From NCBI RefSeq assembly GCF_007859195.1, contig NZ_VOHL01000005.1:1-64000 (forward strand): DNA of 64,000 bases. The letters are read 5' to 3'. This DNA is from Streptococcus cuniculipharyngis (GTDB taxonomy: Bacteria > Bacillota > Bacilli > Lactobacillales > Streptococcaceae). The notes under the pieces are model-generated. The model made no database searches, was not told where the DNA came from, and worked only from the letters and a program-made list of their open reading frames with translations. This document shows positions 20,955-29,186 of this stretch, one piece after another (the first letter of the stretch is position 1; each line of letters begins with the position of its first letter). Made by a program: the position numbers and the translations under genes.

Positions 20955-21047
20955 ATGTCAAAAGCAGTAAAACGCACCATTAAACGTAACACAATTAAAG
21001 TAGGTAAAGTTAGTGTAACAGCTCGTTACGGTAAAGGAAGTCTGTAA
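20955..21047 (+). CDS. 30-residue strongly cationic peptide, candidate leaderless bacteriocin
   Basis: A very strong ribosome site (GAGGAGG, 7 nt before ATG) precedes a 30-codon gene. The product starts MSKAVKRTIKRNTIK and ends TARYGKGSL; it has six Lys and three Arg, no acidic residue, no Cys, no Trp and no double-glycine leader. Basic residues alternate with Val/Ile/Thr, so an amphipathic helix or strand is possible. It is followed by genes for two ABC-2 permeases, an ATPase and a CPBP protein, the kind of self-protection set seen with bacteriocins. Leaderless bacteriocins are this small, but I know no close match; a signalling role cannot be excluded. Confidence 0.65.
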   Translation: MSKAVKRTIKRNTIKVGKVSVTARYGKGSL

Positions 21048-21095
21048 GTAGGAATACGTTATTTTTACTTATTAACTGTTATATGTATCATACTA

Positions 21096-21860
21096 TTGAT
21101 AAAGAAGTTATATATGTTTTCAGCAATTTTTACATCAACTATAAAGAGACGAGACGTGGCTCTACTGATGTGTTTTTCAATCTTACCATTACTACCCCCC
21201 TTTTTAATGGGGAATCAGGATTTTGAAACAATGAGTAAATCCGATTTTACTTCAAGTCTCTTATCATTTATGTCTGGTGCTCTGGACACACAGTATAAGC
21301 TAATTATTCCAACTCTGATTATGGGATTTATTGTCAGCTCGGTTTTTAGGGATGAGATTGATACAGGGATTATATTTCTCTATAAAGATATTAAACGAAA
21401 AGATATCTTTAATCTTAAACTGAAGAGTTTATGTTTAGTTTATATCGGATATTTTATCCTGTCACTGTTAGCTAGTGTCTGGGCTTATTACGGTTTAGTA
21501 GTGCCTAAATGGCAACTAAATCCGAGTCTTTTTCCGAAAGATCTTCTGAGTGTTGAACAAGGCATCTTAAGTGTTCTATCCACGGTCTTGTTAAATACAA
21601 TCACCATCTATGTAGTTTCTTTGGTGTCTATTAAGTATAAGACGCTAGTAGCCGTATTGTCAGGAGTTCTTTTAACGCTATTAGCAATGATTGCACCAAT
21701 GCTAAGTTTTATGAAATACGTTTTTCCAAATGGCTATTTAGACCTTCGAGATGAAAATACATTTTTGGTTAGTCTATTTTCTATTTTAGGATTGTCGTTG
21801 GCTTATCTCAGCGTGACCTATCTTTTAGCTAAGCATCGTTTTGAGAATATTGAATTTTAG
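21096..21860 (+). CDS. ABC-2 type permease (first copy), bacteriocin-immunity type
   Basis: A roughly 250-residue membrane protein with six hydrophobic helices. It is a paralogue of the protein at 23753: both open with FSA-(I/V)-F-x-S and a Lys/Arg patch, and both contain a segment like FLYKDIKRKDIFNLK / FLYKDVSRQNVFWAK. Two such permeases plus one ATPase resemble LanE/LanG with LanF. Start: TTG 21096, or ATG 21114 six codons later; neither has a strong ribosome site. It starts 48 nt after the cationic-peptide gene and probably protects the producer. Confidence 0.8.
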   Translation: MIKKLYMFSAIFTSTIKRRDVALLMCFSILPLLPPFLMGNQDFETMSKSDFTSSLLSFMSGALDTQYKLIIPTLIMGFIVSSVFRDEIDTGIIFLYKDIKRKDIFNLKLKSLCLVYIGYFILSLLASVWAYYGLVVPKWQLNPSLFPKDLLSVEQGILSVLSTVLLNTITIYVVSLVSIKYKTLVAVLSGVLLTLLAMIAPMLSFMKYVFPNGYLDLRDENTFLVSLFSILGLSLAYLSVTYLLAKHRFENIEF

Positions 21861-21870
21861 GAGACTGTCT

Positions 21871-22449
21871 ATGAAAACAGTTAAGTTTGAAAGGCTGATG
21901 ATTGTTATTGGATTGATCATGATAGCCTCTATTAGTTATAATTTTGGCTTGGCGGTTCTATTCATGAATGGGACAACCATGGGACCTAATGCTTATTTGT
22001 ACACAATAGCATTATCAATGCCTATAGGTTTTATTCTTCTACCTTATCTGATAACAAAGAAGAAGTCCCTCCTTTCTGAGTCAGTAGAGACATCATTCAA
22101 TATCAAATCAATGATTCTTTTAGCAGTATCTCTTTTCCTAGCAGACTTGCTTTTCTTTAAGACAGGAGAATCCTTTAATCAGTTGATTATTGCAACTAGT
22201 GAAGAATTCTTGTTTCGGTATTTAGTCTATAATATTTTACGCCACAGCATGACCAAATGGCAATCAATAGTTATTAATTCCCTACTATTTGCTCTTGTTC
22301 TACATTTGAATTATGATGTTGTAGATAATCTATTATTACGTTTCCCTCTTGCACTATTGTTCTCTTACCTATCACAAAGATTTGGATTACAATATGCAAT
22401 CGCTTCTCATTGGTTATATAATTTAACCGTGATTAAATTTGGTTTCTAA
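21871..22449 (+). CDS. CPBP/Abi family intramembrane metalloprotease-like protein
   Basis: A 192-residue protein with about six membrane helices. All three motifs of the CPBP (CAAX protease and bacteriocin-processing) family are present: EEFLFR (EExxxR, about residues 110-115), FALVLH in the second, and HWLYN (HxxxN) near the C terminus. Such proteins often occur in bacteriocin loci as immunity or maturation factors. ATG 21871 has TAGGAG upstream; a longer frame from 21841 lacks a ribosome site and overlaps the previous gene. Confidence 0.85.
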   Translation: MKTVKFERLMIVIGLIMIASISYNFGLAVLFMNGTTMGPNAYLYTIALSMPIGFILLPYLITKKKSLLSESVETSFNIKSMILLAVSLFLADLLFFKTGESFNQLIIATSEEFLFRYLVYNILRHSMTKWQSIVINSLLFALVLHLNYDVVDNLLLRFPLALLFSYLSQRFGLQYAIASHWLYNLTVIKFGF

Positions 22450-22457
22450 GGAGATTT

Positions 22458-22892
22458 ATGATGCTAGTAACACTTGTTATGTATGCTGCAATTTATTTTG
22501 GGTTAACCCTGCTAGGCAATCAGTTTTTGAGTTCAATGTCTGTAGTTCTTTACTTAGCCTTAATTTATTTATTACCACCATTATTGAATGTTTTAGGTAT
22601 TACTTTGAGAAAAAATAAGACAGAAAAACTAAGTTTGAGTTTGATCTTACCTTTGTTTTCTACCTTGTTTTATGCAGCCTTGTCGTGGGTAACAGAAAAG
22701 TCGGGATCTTGGCAAGCTTTTGTTAATCATAATACCGTTTCTAATCAAAATCTAACAGTAGAAATTGAAGCCAATGGGTTTGATCCTAGTCAAATTATTT
22801 TTATGGTGTTAGTGTATTTCGGTATTTCATTGACAGCTTATTACTTATCAACCAAAAAAGACAAAAAACAAAGAGGAAAACAGTATGCTTAA
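22458..22892 (+). CDS. Small membrane protein of the peptide operon, unknown
   Basis: A 144-residue protein with four or so hydrophobic helices (about 1-20, 30-55, 62-82, 108-130), one extracytoplasmic-looking segment (around residues 85-110) and a Lys-rich tail (STKKDKKQRGKQYA). I do not recognise the family. Start at ATG 22458, with an adjacent second ATG; AAGGAG is 6-7 nt upstream. The end overlaps the ATPase gene by 8 nt, so the products are translationally coupled, which points to a role in the same transporter or immunity function. Confidence 0.7.
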   Translation: MMLVTLVMYAAIYFGLTLLGNQFLSSMSVVLYLALIYLLPPLLNVLGITLRKNKTEKLSLSLILPLFSTLFYAALSWVTEKSGSWQAFVNHNTVSNQNLTVEIEANGFDPSQIIFMVLVYFGISLTAYYLSTKKDKKQRGKQYA

Positions 22893-23748
22893 AATTGAAA
22901 ATCTATCAAAGAAATTTGTGGGGAATGATTTCTACTCACTTCATGATGTATCAATGGAGATTAAAAAAGGTGAGATTGTTGGCCTAATTGGTAAAAATGG
23001 TGCGGGAAAGTCAACGTTAATGAAGATGATGGCAAAATCATTAAAGCCAACGACAGGGGTTATTACCTATAAGGGCATTGATATTAATAGTCGTGATAAT
23101 GTTTTGGAAGATTTTGGTATCATGATTGACCCCGTATTTTATCCGGAAATGTCAGTTATTGATAACTTAAAATTTTATCTTAAATTGTATGGTAAGCAAG
23201 CGTTATATGATAATATTGAGCCCACCCTAAAATTAGTCGAATTATGGAAAGCACGGAATCGTAAACCTAAGGGCTTCTCTTTTGGGATGAAGCAACGTAC
23301 TGCTTTGGCTATTGCTATGGTAGCGGAACCGGATTTTCTTATTTTAGATGAACCGTTTGTTGGTCTTGATCCAATTGGGGTTCAAAAATTAATTGATATT
23401 TTGAAAAAATGGTCCAGTGAGCGACAAATTTCGATGTTGATTTCCAGTCACCAACTAGGAGAGCTAGAAGCTTTGTGTAGTCGTTATGTTTATATCGAAG
23501 GTGGTCAGTTGGCCGATGAGTTTGATGGTCATGAGAATCCAAGTATCCTGGTGCACCTTGCCTCAGAAGGAAATTATGACAGCTATCAATCAGATGTTGT
23601 CACTGTGACAGGCAATGTTTTAGAAATTTCAACTGGAGCAGATAAAAATACCTTAAATACTTTGTTTACAGTTTTGGCATCCAATAATTTAATTGAATCC
23701 ATCGAGATTAAAGAAAATCACCTGAAGGATGTCTTTATGAAGGGATAA
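22885..23748 (+). CDS. ABC transporter ATP-binding protein (LanF/BcrA-like)
   Basis: A 287-residue ATPase subunit. Walker A GKNGAGKST (about 37-45), signature region FSFGMKQR (a divergent LSGGQ), Walker B FLILDEPF followed by VGLDPIGV, and H-loop SSHQL. The C-terminal 70 residues are a BcrA/LanF-type extension. It lies between genes for two paralogous permeases and should energise both, forming an ABC-2 exporter that removes the peptide from the membrane. Overlap with the preceding gene is ATGCTTAA. Confidence 0.9.
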   Translation: MLKIENLSKKFVGNDFYSLHDVSMEIKKGEIVGLIGKNGAGKSTLMKMMAKSLKPTTGVITYKGIDINSRDNVLEDFGIMIDPVFYPEMSVIDNLKFYLKLYGKQALYDNIEPTLKLVELWKARNRKPKGFSFGMKQRTALAIAMVAEPDFLILDEPFVGLDPIGVQKLIDILKKWSSERQISMLISSHQLGELEALCSRYVYIEGGQLADEFDGHENPSILVHLASEGNYDSYQSDVVTVTGNVLEISTGADKNTLNTLFTVLASNNLIESIEIKENHLKDVFMKG

Positions 23749-23752
23749 GTTC

Positions 23753-24520
23753 ATGAAAAATATATTTTCCGCAGTTTTTAGTTCAGTTTGGAAGAGAAAA
23801 GAAACTAAGATATTTTTGGCTTTTAGTCTATATCCGTTGGTTTTTTACTTATCAACCTTATTTCCTAATTCGGAGTTTATGAAAATTCATATGGAAGATG
23901 GTTATCAGCTGAGTTTGCTTGAGTTATATAGTCTTTTATTAGGTTCAATTAATTCTTTAACCTTACCCATTCTCTCCCTTTATTATTTGACTCATACTGT
24001 TTTTAAAAAAGAAATTGAAGATTCAGTTATGTTTTTGTACAAAGATGTTAGTAGACAAAACGTCTTTTGGGCTAAGATTCTCAGCTTAGTACTGATTGTT
24101 GTTATTTTTCTGTGCTCAAGTTTTGTCTTTACCACATTTGCCCACTATACAGCAGTAGTTAATCTTCCATATGGCACACCAGCTGTTTTCCCATCTACTC
24201 TGGTAGAGTTGGCACAGACGGCTGTTACAATTTTAATCACTTCACTAGATTTTTTAATATCTGTTTTTATTGCGATGTTGTTGTCTCTTTATTTTGGTAG
24301 CGGGGTAACGATGACGTCATCTCTCATTATAGGAATTGTGACGACTATTCTTCCCATCATTGGAGGAAAGTTGGCTATGATTTACCCGACTGGTTTCATT
24401 CAACTGGTTTATGGCAATCAGCTGTTATTTGCTTTTATGGGAGCTATTGGGATTAGTCTTTGTTATATCTTACTCTTGTCTGGAATTGGGTTTAAAAAAT
24501 TTAGACATATGGAGTTTTAA
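23753..24520 (+). CDS. ABC-2 type permease (second copy), bacteriocin-immunity type
   Basis: A 255-residue paralogue of the protein at 21096, with six predicted helices, a basic N-terminal segment (SSVWKRKETK) and the FLYKDVSRQNVFWAKIL segment. It begins 4 nt after the ATPase stop. With the ATPase and the first permease it makes a LanFEG-like trio. The genes share AT-rich composition unlike the flanking core, which is consistent with joint transfer. Confidence 0.85.
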   Translation: MKNIFSAVFSSVWKRKETKIFLAFSLYPLVFYLSTLFPNSEFMKIHMEDGYQLSLLELYSLLLGSINSLTLPILSLYYLTHTVFKKEIEDSVMFLYKDVSRQNVFWAKILSLVLIVVIFLCSSFVFTTFAHYTAVVNLPYGTPAVFPSTLVELAQTAVTILITSLDFLISVFIAMLLSLYFGSGVTMTSSLIIGIVTTILPIIGGKLAMIYPTGFIQLVYGNQLLFAFMGAIGISLCYILLLSGIGFKKFRHMEF

Positions 24521-24521
24521 T

Positions 24522-25331
24522 ATGAAGCATGGAAAGTTATTGAGAATTTTATTTGACTTTTTAAATAAAAAACAAGTTATTATAGGATTAACAGTTAGTT
24601 TTTTAGGAACTACTTTAGGTTTGTTACTTCCTCAATTTATTGGCCAATTATTAGATGAGGAATTTTTAAAAAAGTTAATTACGGAAAAAGAAATTTTAAT
24701 CAGTTTAGTAGCTTTCTTTATTGGTGTTTATGGTTTACAAGCTCTAGCTAGCTATTTATTAGGAATTTGTGGTAGTCAAGCCATGAATAGGTTGCAAAAA
24801 TATATTTATAATCATCTTTTAAATTCTTCAGTTAGTGAGTTAGATGGATATAGTTCTGGTGATTTAGCTAGTCGTTTAACAAATGATATGTCTGTTGTCT
24901 TGAACTTTATTACGGTTGTATTTCCAAATATGATTTTAAATATAGTTGTTATTGGTGGCTCAATCTATTTTATGTTGAAGATTAGTTTATCATTAACATT
25001 AATAAGTTTTCTACTAGTTCCAATTTTGGTATTTGTTATTATACCGGTTAATAATAGATTAGAAGATTACTACACTAATTATCAAGAAGGATTAGGTAAA
25101 ATTTCAAGCAGAATTAGTCATAAATTTAATCATATTCGTTTGATGAAAGCTTTTAATGGTGAAAAAAATGAACAAAGAAAAATGTCAGATTCTTTTGATA
25201 CTCTAACTGATAACTTTAAAAAAATTATTGGTTTGTCATCTATTCAAAATACTTTAGTGAATGGACTTATGATGAGTTTCATTATTCTATTACTGGTTAT
25301 AGCTGGTATGGAGGTGTCTAAAGGAAGTTAA
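24522..25331 (+). pseudogene. Truncated ABC exporter, membrane domain only
   Basis: The 269 residues are the membrane domain of an ABC exporter of the multidrug/peptide type: six helices with the SGDLASRLTNDM coupling segment (about residue 105) and the KLMKAF-like region at LMKAFNGEKNEQ. The frame stops at GMEVSKGS, where family members continue with the last helices and the nucleotide-binding domain; no such sequence follows. The end coincides with the change to mobile-element DNA, so a rearrangement probably removed the 3' half. ATG 24522 follows the previous stop by 1 nt. Confidence 0.8.
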
Positions 25332-25511
25332 TGTTAAATAAAAAGAAGAAATATCCATTTGGAATCAACTGTCCCTCAAAAAATTTACCAAATAAAATAA
25401 AAAGGGTTTAGATAGCAGTAACCCTAACGATAAAAAGGATTAATACGAGAATAGTTTTGCTCTTTAAGTTGTTCAGAGGTTTGTTCTAGGCACTATTTGT
25501 GACCCTAATAT
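25332..25511. other. Intergenic junction between the peptide operon and the mobile-element layer
   Basis: No complete gene. On the minus strand a short open stretch (about 25487 to 25424) reads EQTSEQLKEQNYSRINPFYR before a stop and looks like the end of an unidentified, otherwise deleted gene. This is probably a deletion junction. Confidence 0.4.
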
Positions 25512-25540
25512 TTGACAAAACTCCCTCTGAATGAGATAAT
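25512..25540 (+). promoter_or_regulatory. Promoter of the antitoxin RNA
   Basis: TTGACA (25512-25517), exactly 17 nt, then GATAAT (25535-25540): close to a consensus sigma-70 promoter. It points toward the bidirectional terminator at 25581-25616 with no ORF of note between, as expected for an antisense RNA gene. Confidence 0.8.
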
Positions 25541-25546
25541 GTAAAT

Positions 25547-25616
25547 GCTTAAGAAGTTCTGTGAAAGCTAAGCGCATAAGAAAACACCCTTGGAGGGCAT
25601 TCCAAAGGTGTTTTTT
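25547..25616 (+). ncRNA. Antisense antitoxin RNA (RNA II of an Fst/par-type locus)
   Basis: From the predicted start near 25547 to the terminator this RNA would be about 65-70 nt, the size of RNA II in plasmid pAD1 par. It contains AAGTTCTGTGA and CGCATAAGAA (25554-25582), repeated in order across the toxin start region (25731-25756). The RNA is therefore complementary to the toxin translation start, including its ATG. The shared terminator gives a further pairing region. Confidence 0.75.
25581..25616. terminator. Bidirectional terminator of the toxin-antitoxin locus
   Basis: The stem AAACACC-CTTGGA / TCCAAAG-GTGTTT has loop GGGCAT and A/T tracts on both sides, with a single C-A (G-U on the minus strand) irregularity. 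Both convergent RNAs end here, the hallmark of par loci. Confidence 0.85.
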
Positions 25617-25640
25617 TGTGCTTGCTCAAGGCACTCAGGC

Positions 25641-25751
25641 TTATTTTTTGTCGCGTTTTTCGAAGTACTTACGGATCAGCCATTCCGCAATTAGCTCTGA
25701 CGCTACACTTATCAAAAGTGGTACGACGACAAGTTCTGTGATTGCACGCAT
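25641..25751 (-). CDS. Fst/Ldr-type membrane toxin of a type I toxin-antitoxin system
   Basis: A 36-residue peptide: short N terminus (MRAITEL), one membrane helix (VVVPLLISVASELIAEWLI) containing the family's central proline, and a charged tail (RKYFEKRDKK). This matches the layout of Fst of pAD1 and its chromosomal relatives, which depolarise the membrane when overproduced. GGGAGGTGAA precedes ATG; TATAAT on the minus strand (25804-25799) is the likely -10. The antisense RNA at 25547-25616 overlaps its control logic. It probably stabilises the surrounding element. Confidence 0.85.
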   Translation of the reverse strand: MRAITELVVVPLLISVASELIAEWLIRKYFEKRDKK

Positions 25752-25862
25752 AAGAATTTCACCTCCCACTTGCGCAGTATAGTGAATGCGACTCTTTTAT
25801 TATATCATACCTTGTCTTTTTGCTGACGTGTCGGCTCGAAAGTCTAAAGCCTTTCGGCTCGT

Positions 25863-25887
25863 CCCGTGCTAGCGTACTCTAGCAGGG
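25863..25887. repeat. Inverted repeat downstream of the recombinase gene
   Basis: CCCGTGCTAG and CTAGCAGGG face each other around CGTACT, forming a stem with one unpaired base near its base. It lies between the toxin promoter and the recombinase terminator and could be a structured site of the element. Confidence 0.5.
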
Positions 25888-25936
25888 CTTATTGTCCAGA
25901 GTTTTCTCGGCATAAGCGAACTCAGTCAAAACATAA

Positions 25937-25965
25937 GAAAAGCCTACCTTTTTGGCAGACTTTTC
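25937..25965. terminator. Terminator of the recombinase gene
   Basis: GAAAAGCCTACC, five T, GGCAGACTTTTC: a stem with two G-T type mismatches and T-rich flanks. It lies 17 nt downstream of the minus-strand recombinase stop. Confidence 0.75.
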
Positions 25966-25981
25966 TTTTCTATCTTTTTCG

Positions 25982-26908
25982 TTAATACAAATACGATTGT
26001 GCGATGACTGATATTCTATTATGACCTAAATTCTTACTCGCAAATTGCATTGCGATTTTATCGAATATCTCGCCCGCTCTGTCTTTTCTCATGACATAGC
26101 GGTCAACTTTAGGTATTTTATCTGTACTTCGAGAGTACTTGTCATAAACTCTTCTTGCATAGCTAGCTCGGTAGCTATGGTTATCATAATTACTCGACAC
26201 CTTGGGGAATAATCTCCCTTTTTTTGATTGGATCCATCTAACAATATCTCCTGTTTCAGCTGGTGTTTTTCCAACGATTTCAACTACTCTGGACTTACCG
26301 CCCTTTGTTCCTTTGTTAACCCGAAGCATCGCCTTTCCATTCTGAAAGAAAAGGTCTTCTGCTGTAATTCTCATCATTTCTGCTCTACGAAGTCCTGTAG
26401 CACTCGTAAAACGTGCTAGAACTCGTTCTTTTTCACTTGAGATATGTTTATCTCGTTCTACACTTCTCCTCGACCTTGTAATATTCTCACGACTTCTGGG
26501 AGGTATTCTGATAAACTGGGTAGAATCTACTCCAAATACCTTGGATAGTGCTGCTTTGGCAGTTGATATGCTATAAGCAGACCTGTCTTTGTTTATTAAA
26601 TGTATTAAGTATTCATCCACGAATTTGAGGGCATTATCAATCCCTTTAACCTCTGGATGATTTTGTTGTAACCAGTCACAGTAATAACGGAACTGGTTCT
26701 TGTATGTGTTAAACGTCGATTTTGAATAAATCTTATTTTTCGTATCCGCTTCTGCCTTGTCTTTGGAACGTTTCGTTCCAATACCAGTCTGAAGCATATT
26801 TTGAAGACGCAAACGCCCTACTTTTCGATAACTCTCTACCCTAGTTTCTTTTTCCTTTTTACGTTGACGTTTCTTCGCCCAACGTCCTTTTGATTGCATG
26901 TTAGCCAT
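25982..26908 (-). CDS. Tyrosine recombinase / integrase
   Basis: About 308 residues. A very basic N terminus (KGRWAKKRQRKKEKETR), a SAM-like core-binding domain (SKSTFNTYKNQFRYYCDWLQ, about 75-95), then the catalytic domain: Arg in ATGLRRAEMMRI, HSYRASYARRVY (H-x-x-R), NLGHNRISVIAQSYLY with a late His/Asn and a terminal catalytic Tyr. A longer frame from 27118 exists, but ATG 26908 has AAAGGG upstream and fits the domain. It should move or resolve the element. A decayed relative lies at 33251-33473 on the opposite strand. Confidence 0.85.
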   Translation of the reverse strand: MANMQSKGRWAKKRQRKKEKETRVESYRKVGRLRLQNMLQTGIGTKRSKDKAEADTKNKIYSKSTFNTYKNQFRYYCDWLQQNHPEVKGIDNALKFVDEYLIHLINKDRSAYSISTAKAALSKVFGVDSTQFIRIPPRSRENITRSRRSVERDKHISSEKERVLARFTSATGLRRAEMMRITAEDLFFQNGKAMLRVNKGTKGGKSRVVEIVGKTPAETGDIVRWIQSKKGRLFPKVSSNYDNHSYRASYARRVYDKYSRSTDKIPKVDRYVMRKDRAGEIFDKIAMQFASKNLGHNRISVIAQSYLY

Positions 26909-27611
26909 AGTGACCCTTTCTAAAAAAGATGTTATTGGTTTATCCAGACATGTCTGTTCAAACGTCGAGGTAATCACTCCTCTATGCCGGTGGCCTTGCT
27001 TTATCCACCCTGTCGCAACTTTTTTCTGAATGTCTATGCGATGACATAATGGCAACTTTCTAGTCTTTTGCATGACTGCTAGATATAGAGCTAGCTCTCT
27101 AATAACTGACTTCACCAAAAACTCGGTGTGTGACTAAACTTCATTTCCTTTTATCCTTAAATTTCATATCCCCACAAAATCCAACCTTCTTTAAACTTGA
27201 AACTTCATATCCTCATCTACCTAAAGTGTTTCCTCAAAAATTTATGCTTTTATTTCCTCTGTATATGCTCCAATCTATCAATTAATCTATACTTTAATCT
27301 TGCCATTTTAAGTGAAACGAAAAAAAACTAAAAAATTAAAGATAAACCACAAAAGCTATAGATAATTGTTTATACGTTCATTTTTGCCCGCTACGCAGCC
27401 CCAAATAATCGTATAAACAATTATCGGTCAAAGGTCGCTCCACGCTCCCAATGCCCTCTTGTCGCCCTAAATACGGGCGATTGTCTGCCCTTACGGATTG
27501 CAGACAAAAAATCCATCTAACTAAGATGGATAATGTTAATAAAAAATTAGAACATTTTAGATGTGCTATGAGAGTGATTCTGTGCTATTATCGTTTGATA
27601 ATAAGTAGTAT
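26909..27611. other. Long non-coding stretch between recombinase and lanthipeptide exporter
   Basis: Apart from a possible but unlikely N-terminal extension of the recombinase (to 27118), no gene is convincing here. It holds AT-rich DNA, the perfect inverted repeat at 27361-27425, and a locally GC-rich stretch (about 27388-27505) with repeated CGCCC/GGGCG words, unlike the surrounding composition. This looks like replication, transfer or recombination DNA of a small element. Confidence 0.5.
27361..27425. repeat. 16-bp perfect inverted repeat with 33-nt spacer
   Basis: GATAATTGTTTATACG (27361-27376) and its exact complement CGTATAAACAATTATC (27410-27425). The spacer includes GCCCGCTACGCAGCCCC, a GC-rich block. 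There is no T tract, so it is not a typical terminator. Candidates are a recombinase attachment or accessory site, a transfer origin, or a plasmid origin structure. Confidence 0.75.
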
Positions 27612-29183
27612 TTATTTTTTCAATTGGATAATGTTATTGAATTTATTAGTAGATTCATTATTTAAATGGTGAGTTACTGTAATATAAGTAATATCAGGGT
27701 TGTCTAACAAAAAGTTTTCGATTAAATTAGCGTTATTTCGATCTAGATTTGCAGTAGCTTCATCCATAATAATAAAGTTTCGATTTCTTAGCAGAGCTCT
27801 TGCAATACCGATACGTTGTTTTTGCCCTTCAGAAAGAAAATCGGAAGAAATAATTTCATCTAAACGGGGAAGTAATTCTAAAAGGTTCACTTTTTCTAAA
27901 ATATTTTCAATAGCTTGATTACTGATATTGCTATCCCAAAGACTAATATTATTTCTTAGTGTATCATTGAAGATATGTGTATGATTACCGATATAAGCAA
28001 TTTTTGATACGAGACTACTTTCGTTTAGATTTTTTAATTCGCTAGCATTATATTTGAGTAGTCCAGAGTAATCTTTACTATTTCCTAAAAGGATATTAAT
28101 CAAAGTTGATTTACCGCTACCTGATTCTCCAATAATAGCATACTTTTTCCCTTTTTCAAAAGTGAGGTTAAGGTTACTAAACACCTTATTATCTCCAAAA
28201 GAATAGTTTAAATTTTGGATATCAATAGCGTTAATTTCTTCTGAAAGGTTTGTTCCGTCATTGATGGTTTCTTTTTCAAGTTTGTTGAAGAGTGGTTTTA
28301 CAGAAGAAATTGCAACTTGTAATTGATTAAATGTAGTTAATGAGTTGAAAATATTTCCAGAAATTTGTCCAACAGAAGAGATTGCTCCGAGTGAAATTTG
28401 TCCTGCGGCAATAAGAAGGCCTGTTAGAAGTATAATTGACATTTGACCAACAATTGAAAATAATGCCATGATAATTTCAATAAATGTTGTCTTTTGGGTG
28501 AATTCGATTTTTTGTGAGATGAAAGTTTGAATAGTTTTTTTGATTTGGATTGTTAGAGAAAGTTTACGGTTAGAATAGTAGAGATCTTTGTAACCCGTTA
28601 GATAATCAGTAAGTTCTGAAATTAAATTTTCGTTAGCCGTTGAGAAATCTCCCATTAGATTCTCCATCTTGCTTGCAAATGGGCGTGGTAGATATGTTAG
28701 GAGAAGAGTTAGAATAATAGTTAAGGCAACAATTCTGTAATCATAACTAAGTAAGGCAATGATGGAGAAAAGAGTAGTAAATACGGTTGTTAGTAGACTA
28801 TAAAAACTTGAAAAACCGCTATCTTCAATCATTTTTATATCATTGTTTAAAATGGAAAGATGATCTCCGATATCTTTTGACTGAAAATTAGAGAAAGTTG
28901 CTTTGGTGATATTTGAAATATACTGTTCTCGTATAGAAAGAGACATAAATTGAATTAGTTGTGTTTGATGGACCTCAATAATATAGGTAAAGAACATGTA
29001 AAGAAGGTACAAACTGATTTCAACCAAAAGCCACCATAAGAATCCGTTAAAATTTTTATTTGCCAATTCATTTGTCATTAGGGAAAGAGTAACGGATGCC
29101 CCGACAATACTCGCAGAATTAAGAGCTAGGAGAATGATATGAAGCAAGTTTTTATATTTAAATTGAAGAATATATCTTTTCAT
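27612..29183 (-). CDS. ABC exporter of the lanthipeptide cluster
   Basis: A 523-residue half-transporter with membrane domain and ATPase fused. Six helices span about residues 10-300; the nucleotide-binding domain has Walker A GESGSGKST, signature LSEGQKQRIGIARALL and Walker B FIIMDEATANLD followed by the H-loop THH. There is no N-terminal C39 peptidase, so it cannot remove a leader; a separate protease would be needed. It starts 3 nt after the synthetase stop, showing co-transcription. Likely role: export of the modified peptide, or resistance to it. Confidence 0.88.
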   Translation of the reverse strand: MKRYILQFKYKNLLHIILLALNSASIVGASVTLSLMTNELANKNFNGFLWWLLVEISLYLLYMFFTYIIEVHQTQLIQFMSLSIREQYISNITKATFSNFQSKDIGDHLSILNNDIKMIEDSGFSSFYSLLTTVFTTLFSIIALLSYDYRIVALTIILTLLLTYLPRPFASKMENLMGDFSTANENLISELTDYLTGYKDLYYSNRKLSLTIQIKKTIQTFISQKIEFTQKTTFIEIIMALFSIVGQMSIILLTGLLIAAGQISLGAISSVGQISGNIFNSLTTFNQLQVAISSVKPLFNKLEKETINDGTNLSEEINAIDIQNLNYSFGDNKVFSNLNLTFEKGKKYAIIGESGSGKSTLINILLGNSKDYSGLLKYNASELKNLNESSLVSKIAYIGNHTHIFNDTLRNNISLWDSNISNQAIENILEKVNLLELLPRLDEIISSDFLSEGQKQRIGIARALLRNRNFIIMDEATANLDRNNANLIENFLLDNPDITYITVTHHLNNESTNKFNNIIQLKK

Positions 29184-29186
29184 AGT

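Noticed and set aside
25424-25487. Minus-strand stretch EQTSEQLKEQNYSRINPFYR as a gene
   Set aside because: Only about 22 codons between stops, no start or ribosome site; recorded as a probable relic only.
25561-25782. 73-codon plus-strand ORF
   Set aside because: It is antisense to the Fst-type toxin and passes through the bidirectional terminator; the minus-strand toxin explains the DNA better.
26909-27118. N-terminal extension of the recombinase to 27118
   Set aside because: The extra 70 residues match no recombinase domain and have no ribosome site; ATG 26908 has one and starts at the expected basic N terminus.
27451-27672. 73-codon plus-strand ORF
   Set aside because: It has no ribosome site, runs antisense into the end of the exporter gene and covers the GC-rich element DNA; composition does not look coding.
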